A model generated the notes under the pieces. That model had not been told where the DNA came from, ran no database searches, and worked only from the letters and a program-made list of their open reading frames with translations. The position numbers and the translations under genes are program-made. Shown here piece after piece: positions 5,873-9,093 of a stretch of 9,093 nt of DNA. This stretch comes from Acidobacteriota bacterium (GTDB taxonomy: Bacteria; Acidobacteriota; Blastocatellia; Pyrinomonadales; Pyrinomonadaceae). Every line of letters begins with the position of its first letter. Position 1 is the first letter of the stretch. The stretch covers positions 1 through 9,093 of the forward strand of contig JACCVS010000168.1 in the NCBI GenBank assembly GCA_013698055.1. Direction: 5' to 3'.

Positions 5873-6571
5873 TTACGGTGTTCCCCTGTTTGCGCCGGGA
5901 TTAAATGGCGGCGTGGTGATCGGGGGCTGACGCCTGTTGGTGTTCGAGTTGTTTGTGGTGCGATTCACGTTCGGGGTCGTGTTCGCGTTGCGGTTGCCGG
6001 TATTGCGAGTCCCGTTTGCGTTTGCGTTATTCGTGTTGCGGTTCGCGTTAGCATTACGATTGTTAGCATTGTTGCTATTATTGGCGTTCTTATTGTTCGC
6101 GTTCTTGTTTGTATTCTTGTTCTTCGGCGGCTTGTTCTGATTCTGATTCTGATTCGTCGCCGTCGAGGATTGGTTGGCGTTATTATTGTTTTCAGCAGGT
6201 TTCTCTGGTTCCTGCTTAGGCTCTTGCGCGCTTGAACTAACGCTCTCGCCTTCTTTCGGCGTGCGGCTGACTTCGACGGCGACGGGAATGCCTGCTTTGA
6301 CGACCTGACCCGCTTCGGGCAACTGGCTTAAAATCGTATCCGGCTTGTCCGCGCTCGGCCTCGTGCCCCTGACGCGAAGCTTCAGCCCGGCATCGTCGAA
6401 TATCTTCTCAGCCGTGAAGCGATCCTTGCCCAAAACGTCAGGCACTTTTACTTCCGCTGTTCGCAGACTGAGATAGACTGTAGCCAGCATCCCGAAGAGA
6501 AAGGCGACGAGGACGGCCAGGACGATTCCGACTTTTCCGAGCGCCGCGAGCACGCGCCTTCCGAAATTCAC
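5873..6571 (-). CDS. Membrane-anchored single-PASTA-domain protein with Asn-rich tail
   Basis: Counted from the GTG at 6571 the product has 232 residues. A basic N-terminus (NFGRR) precedes one membrane helix at about 13-35, giving a type II topology with the rest in the periplasm. One PASTA domain follows at about 40-103: it opens with VKVPDVLGKDRFTAEKIFDD and closes with the typical SQLPEAGQVVKAGIPVAVEVS pattern. PASTA domains of PrkC/PknB kinases and class A/B PBPs bind muropeptides or contact cell-wall proteins; no kinase or transpeptidase domain is present here. The remainder is low-complexity: about 40 of 90 residues between 127 and 216 are Asn, interspersed with Ala, Lys, Arg, Thr and Gln, ending in a Pro-rich segment. 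The frame extends to another GTG at 6583, but that one lacks a ribosome site, while AGGTGG stands 8 nt before 6571. The gene sits between rsmB and rpe, where PrkC sits in Firmicutes. Confidence 0.83.
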   Translation of the reverse strand: MNFGRRVLAALGKVGIVLAVLVAFLFGMLATVYLSLRTAEVKVPDVLGKDRFTAEKIFDDAGLKLRVRGTRPSADKPDTILSQLPEAGQVVKAGIPVAVEVSRTPKEGESVSSSAQEPKQEPEKPAENNNNANQSSTATNQNQNQNKPPKNKNTNKNANNKNANNSNNANNRNANANRNTNNANANGTRNTGNRNANTTPNVNRTTNNSNTNRRQPPITTPPFNPGANRGTP

Positions 6572-6675
6572 AGTCCGAACCACCTCTCATCAGTCAAACG
6601 CACTTGCTAAACGGCTCCAAACCGACCGCGAAGTCTAACACCCGCATCAAGCGTGCGGCAAGTCGCGCTGCCCCC

Positions 6676-8067
6676 TCAACTCCGACGCTCAAAGGATGAG
6701 ATAAAGAAGCCGTCCACGCCTTGCTTATGAGGCCAGACACGCGCCGCGCCATTGCCGCTCTGAAGACTCGCGGGCACATTCAAAGGCAACTGCCTGAAAT
6801 CAGCATTTCCGGCGAGAAAGCGTGCAACTACTTCTTCATTCTCCTCGGGTTCGACGGAACAGGTGGAGTAAACAAGGCGGCCAGCGCGCTTGACCATCAG
6901 GGCAGCGTTATTGAGAATGCGTTGCTGCCGCGCCGAAAGCTCGAAAATATCCGCGTTTGAGATGCGCCAGCGGATTTCGGGGTTGCGCCTGAGCGTGCCC
7001 GTTCCGGTGCAGGGCGCATCAACCAGCACACGGTCAAAAGAATTTTCGACAAAAGGGAGAGGATTTTCGGCGTCATGAACGACTGCCCGCAGGTTTTTAA
7101 TCGCCTGTCGCTCGCCCGCTTCCAACACAGTCCGCAAACGATGCCCATGTAAATCGCCCGCGACGATCAGGGAAAGCGCGGGAGTTCTATTTGCGACATG
7201 GGTCGTCTTACTGCCCGGCGCGGCGCAAACATCCAGCACACGCTCTCCCGCCTGTGTGTCTAACACGTGAGCGATCAACTGCGAAGCCTCATCCTGAAGA
7301 TAAATCTTTCCTTCGCACACGAGTTGGCGCTGCAATGCTCCCGCGCCCTCAAGTCGCCACGCATCAGGAGTTATCTCTGATGAAGCCGGAACGCCGCCAG
7401 CCGCGCGCAGTTCGTCTAATATCTCTGTCTTACTCGCGCGATTCGTTACCATACGAAAAGCGATTGGCGGAGCTTCATTATTAGCGCGGGCGAACGCCGC
7501 TGCCTCGTCAATGCCGAAGGCATCACTCCATCGCTCAAGCAACCAGACTGGATGCGAGGTCTCTATCGCCAACCTCTCGACTGGCTCAACGACACTCTTC
7601 GCAGGATCGTAATCCGGCTCGCGCGTGGCGCGTCGCAAGACCGCATTGATGAATGGAGCAGCCGAGCGCAGCCGCGAAAGATAAGCGAGATTGACTGATT
7701 CGTTGACTATGGCCGATGCCGGAATACGAAAGAGAAAACGCAACTGGTAAAAGCCGAGACGTAAAGCCCTTCGCACAGGAGCATCAAGACTTTCAGCACG
7801 ACGTTTCGCGTAATGCTCGATCAAAGCGTCCAGCCAGAGCTGCCACCGTAACGTGCCGAGGACGAGTTCATAACAGAGCGCACGATCATCAACCCGCATC
7901 TCATCATCGCTCGCCGCCAGCAGCACAGAAGCATAAGCGCCTTCTTCTTCAACGCGGCGCAGGATATTAAATGCTGCGCGACGCGCCACTGAAACAACGC
8001 GCCCGCCCTTTCCGCTCTCTGCCTTCTGCCTTCTGCCTTCTGCCTTGCTTTTCACGCCCGCGCTCAT
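6676..8067 (-). CDS. rsmB: 16S rRNA (cytosine-967-C5)-methyltransferase RsmB
   Basis: RsmB uses S-adenosylmethionine to make m5C967 in helix 31 of 16S rRNA. The 463-residue product has a NusB-like RNA-binding domain at about 27-150 (RRAAFNILRRVEEEGAYASV, NESVNLA, FINAVLRR) and a Rossmann methyltransferase domain at about 240-460. Motif I is LDVCAAPGSKTTHVA (278-292). Motif IV is VDAPCTGTGTLRRNPEIRW (349-367), with Cys353, the residue that releases the product. Motif VI is VYSTCSVEPEENEEVV (399-414), with Cys403 as the nucleophile. DGFF (452-455) lies near the end. The ATG overlaps the fmt stop as ATGA, implying coupled translation. Residues 6-21 are an atypical Lys/Arg/Glu-rich extension encoded by a 7-nt tandem repeat; the family homology begins only at about residue 27, where a GTG codon (Val27) could serve as an internal start. 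The fmt-rsmB pair is a widely conserved neighbourhood. Confidence 0.96.
   Translation of the reverse strand: MSAGVKSKAEGRRQKAESGKGGRVVSVARRAAFNILRRVEEEGAYASVLLAASDDEMRVDDRALCYELVLGTLRWQLWLDALIEHYAKRRAESLDAPVRRALRLGFYQLRFLFRIPASAIVNESVNLAYLSRLRSAAPFINAVLRRATREPDYDPAKSVVEPVERLAIETSHPVWLLERWSDAFGIDEAAAFARANNEAPPIAFRMVTNRASKTEILDELRAAGGVPASSEITPDAWRLEGAGALQRQLVCEGKIYLQDEASQLIAHVLDTQAGERVLDVCAAPGSKTTHVANRTPALSLIVAGDLHGHRLRTVLEAGERQAIKNLRAVVHDAENPLPFVENSFDRVLVDAPCTGTGTLRRNPEIRWRISNADIFELSARQQRILNNAALMVKRAGRLVYSTCSVEPEENEEVVARFLAGNADFRQLPLNVPASLQSGNGAARVWPHKQGVDGFFISSFERRS
8018..8045. repeat. Four perfect 7-nt tandem units inside the rsmB 5' end (AGGCAGA)
   Basis: TCTGCCT occurs four times in perfect tandem on the plus strand (AGGCAGA on the coding strand), with a partial unit before it. 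In the rsmB frame it reads KAEGRRQ then KAE, since three heptamers make seven codons. Unlike the other arrays it lies inside a coding region and has no inverted partner nearby. Loss or gain of one unit would shift the rsmB frame, unless translation starts downstream at Val27. Confidence 0.85.
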
Positions 8068-8993
8068 CCCAATCTCTCGCCCGTCTGCAAACGCGCGCCG
8101 CTCAGAAAATCACGAACCGTCATCCGCCGCTTCCCCTCCGGCTGAACTTCATGAAGACGAAGCAGCGACTTATCGCCGCATGAAACGAAAAAATCGTCGC
8201 CGTGAGCTTTGATGATTTCGCCTTCTACATCTCCTCCCGCTTCACCATTCACACGGCTCGCCTGCCAGATGACAAGTCGCTGCGAGTTGTATTTCGTAAA
8301 AGCATTCGGCCAGGGTTGAAAGCCGCGCACGCGCCGCTCTATTTGCTCGGCATCAAGCGCCCAATTAATAAGTCCGTCTTCCCGCTTGAGAATCGGAGCG
8401 AATGTTGCCTTTTCTTCAGCCTGTTCTCGCGGCTTGATCTCTTCAAGACGCGCAAGCGTCTCGCTCAATGCCTCAGCGCCCAAACTGGAGAGACGCGCCA
8501 TCAATTCCGGCGCAGTCTCCGTCTCTTCAATCGCCATCTCTCGCTGCAAGAGAATCGCGCCAGTATCCAGCCCTTCGCCCATCAACATCGTCGTCACGCC
8601 CGTCTCTTTCTCTCCACGCACAATCGCCCAGTTGACGGGCGCGGCTCCCCTGTACTGCGGCAGCAGCGAGAAATGGACATTTATGCACCCTCGCAGCGGC
8701 GCGCCTAGAAAGGTTGACGGCAGGATGCGACCGTAAGCGACAACTACTGCCGCATCCGCTTCGGAAGAAACAAATAAATCAAGCGCCTCTTCATTCCTGA
8801 TTTTTGCTGGCTGATGAACTGTGAGGTGGTGTTTGAGTGCGTACTCTTTGACGGGCGGTTGGGTGAGCTTGTTGCCGCGCCCGGCGGGACGGTCAGGTTG
8901 CGTCCAGACAGCGACAACTTCGTGGCCGTCCTCAAGACAACGCCGCAACGTCGGCACAGCCGCTTCCGGCGTTCCCATGAAAATTAAACGCAT
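8064..8993 (-). CDS. fmt: Methionyl-tRNA formyltransferase
   Basis: Fmt transfers the formyl group of 10-formyltetrahydrofolate to methionyl-tRNAfMet for translation initiation in the cytoplasm. The length, 309 residues, is normal. The N-terminal formyltransferase fold opens with RLIFMGTPEAAVPTL and contains WTQPDRPAGRG (30-40). The catalytic region is INVHFSLLPQYRGAAPVNWA (104-123), with Asn105 and His107 and the SLLP folate loop. Asp143 in MGEGLDTGAILL (138-149) completes the conserved Asn-His-Asp triad. The C-terminal OB-fold domain, which holds the acceptor stem, covers about 205-305 (RVRGFQPWPNAF at 221-232; VRDFLSGARL at 293-302). The ATG lacks a Shine-Dalgarno, having only pyrimidine-rich sequence ahead of it, but no other start fits the family. 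Its stop overlaps the rsmB start. The gene often preceding fmt, def, would lie beyond the right edge. Confidence 0.97.
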   Translation of the reverse strand: MRLIFMGTPEAAVPTLRRCLEDGHEVVAVWTQPDRPAGRGNKLTQPPVKEYALKHHLTVHQPAKIRNEEALDLFVSSEADAAVVVAYGRILPSTFLGAPLRGCINVHFSLLPQYRGAAPVNWAIVRGEKETGVTTMLMGEGLDTGAILLQREMAIEETETAPELMARLSSLGAEALSETLARLEEIKPREQAEEKATFAPILKREDGLINWALDAEQIERRVRGFQPWPNAFTKYNSQRLVIWQASRVNGEAGGDVEGEIIKAHGDDFFVSCGDKSLLRLHEVQPEGKRRMTVRDFLSGARLQTGERLG

Positions 8994-9003
8994 AGGGAAA
9001 TGC

Positions 9004-9084
9004 AGGGATGAGGGATGAGGATGAGGGATGAAACAAGAGCTATTAGTCTATTATTTCATCCCTCATCCCTCATCCCTCATCCCT
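9004..9084. repeat. Long 7-nt-period inverted repeat upstream of fmt (AGGGATG family)
   Basis: The left arm, 9004-9030, is AGGGATG, AGGGATG, AGGATG (one G short) and AGGGATG. The right arm, 9057-9084, is four perfect CATCCCT units. Extended through flanking AAA/TTT, 9004-9033 pairs with 9054-9084 apart from the single missing G, leaving a 20-nt A/T-rich loop (9034-9053). The structure begins 11 nt ahead of the fmt start. It may act as a transcription end for the gene to the right or fold in the fmt leader, but no T-run marks it as an intrinsic terminator. Confidence 0.9.
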
Positions 9085-9093
9085 TCTAGAACC

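Noticed and set aside
5937..6140. Plus-strand open frame rich in Phe, Leu and Val that looks like membrane helices
   Set aside because: It is the antisense of the Asn-rich tail: AAC/AAT codons read backwards give GTT/ATT and shifted Phe/Leu codons, so the hydrophobicity is an artefact.
6572..6675. Small gene or RNA between rsmB and the PASTA gene
   Set aside because: About 100 nt with only a 5-bp CCGCA/TGCGG stem and no coding frame; nothing beyond a leader is supported.
6594..6779. Short minus-strand frame overlapping the rsmB end
   Set aside because: It overlaps the conserved C-terminus of RsmB in another frame and has no ribosome site or recognisable features.

Overview
The window reads as chromosomal sequence from a Gram-negative bacterium, most likely an acidobacterium of the Blastocatellia/Pyrinomonadales type. 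That placement is inference. It rests on a BamD-type outer-membrane assembly protein, a PASTA protein with a long Asn-rich tail, moderate G+C, and intergenic spacers filled with 7-nt-period repeats. All eight genes lie on the minus strand, so transcription runs from the right edge to the left edge. I see no rRNA, tRNA, transposase, CRISPR array or prophage gene.

Layout in transcription order (right to left). At 9004-9084 there is a large inverted repeat built from 7-nt units. fmt (methionyl-tRNA formyltransferase) and rsmB (16S rRNA m5C methyltransferase) follow, joined by an ATGA stop/start overlap. rsmB carries another 7-nt array inside its first codons. Next come a small membrane-anchored single-PASTA protein with an Asn-rich tail, a heptamer-repeat spacer, rpe (ribulose-phosphate 3-epimerase), a second heptamer-repeat spacer, and an oversized BamD-like protein. 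A perfect 15-bp hairpin at 3292-3327 probably ends or attenuates this unit. A sigma-70-like promoter at 3229-3258 then appears to start a second unit: an unrecognised four-helix membrane protein overlapping (GTGA) a long exported TPR protein. After a 311-nt gap, the left edge holds the first 103 codons of an exported CAP-domain protein with its own candidate promoter.

The genes combine translation initiation and ribosome modification (fmt, rsmB), central carbon metabolism (rpe) and cell-envelope functions (PASTA protein, BamD-like protein, exported TPR and CAP proteins). The order fmt-rsmB-PASTA-rpe echoes the Firmicutes cluster fmt-rsmB-rlmN-prpC-prkC-rsgA-rpe, where the PASTA domains belong to the PrkC kinase; here only a kinase-less PASTA protein remains in that slot.

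No exotic defence or mobile system is visible. The most unusual signal is the family of 7-nt-period arrays at four places between 5028 and 9084. Each has a different unit sequence, and three of the four are arranged as inverted arms.
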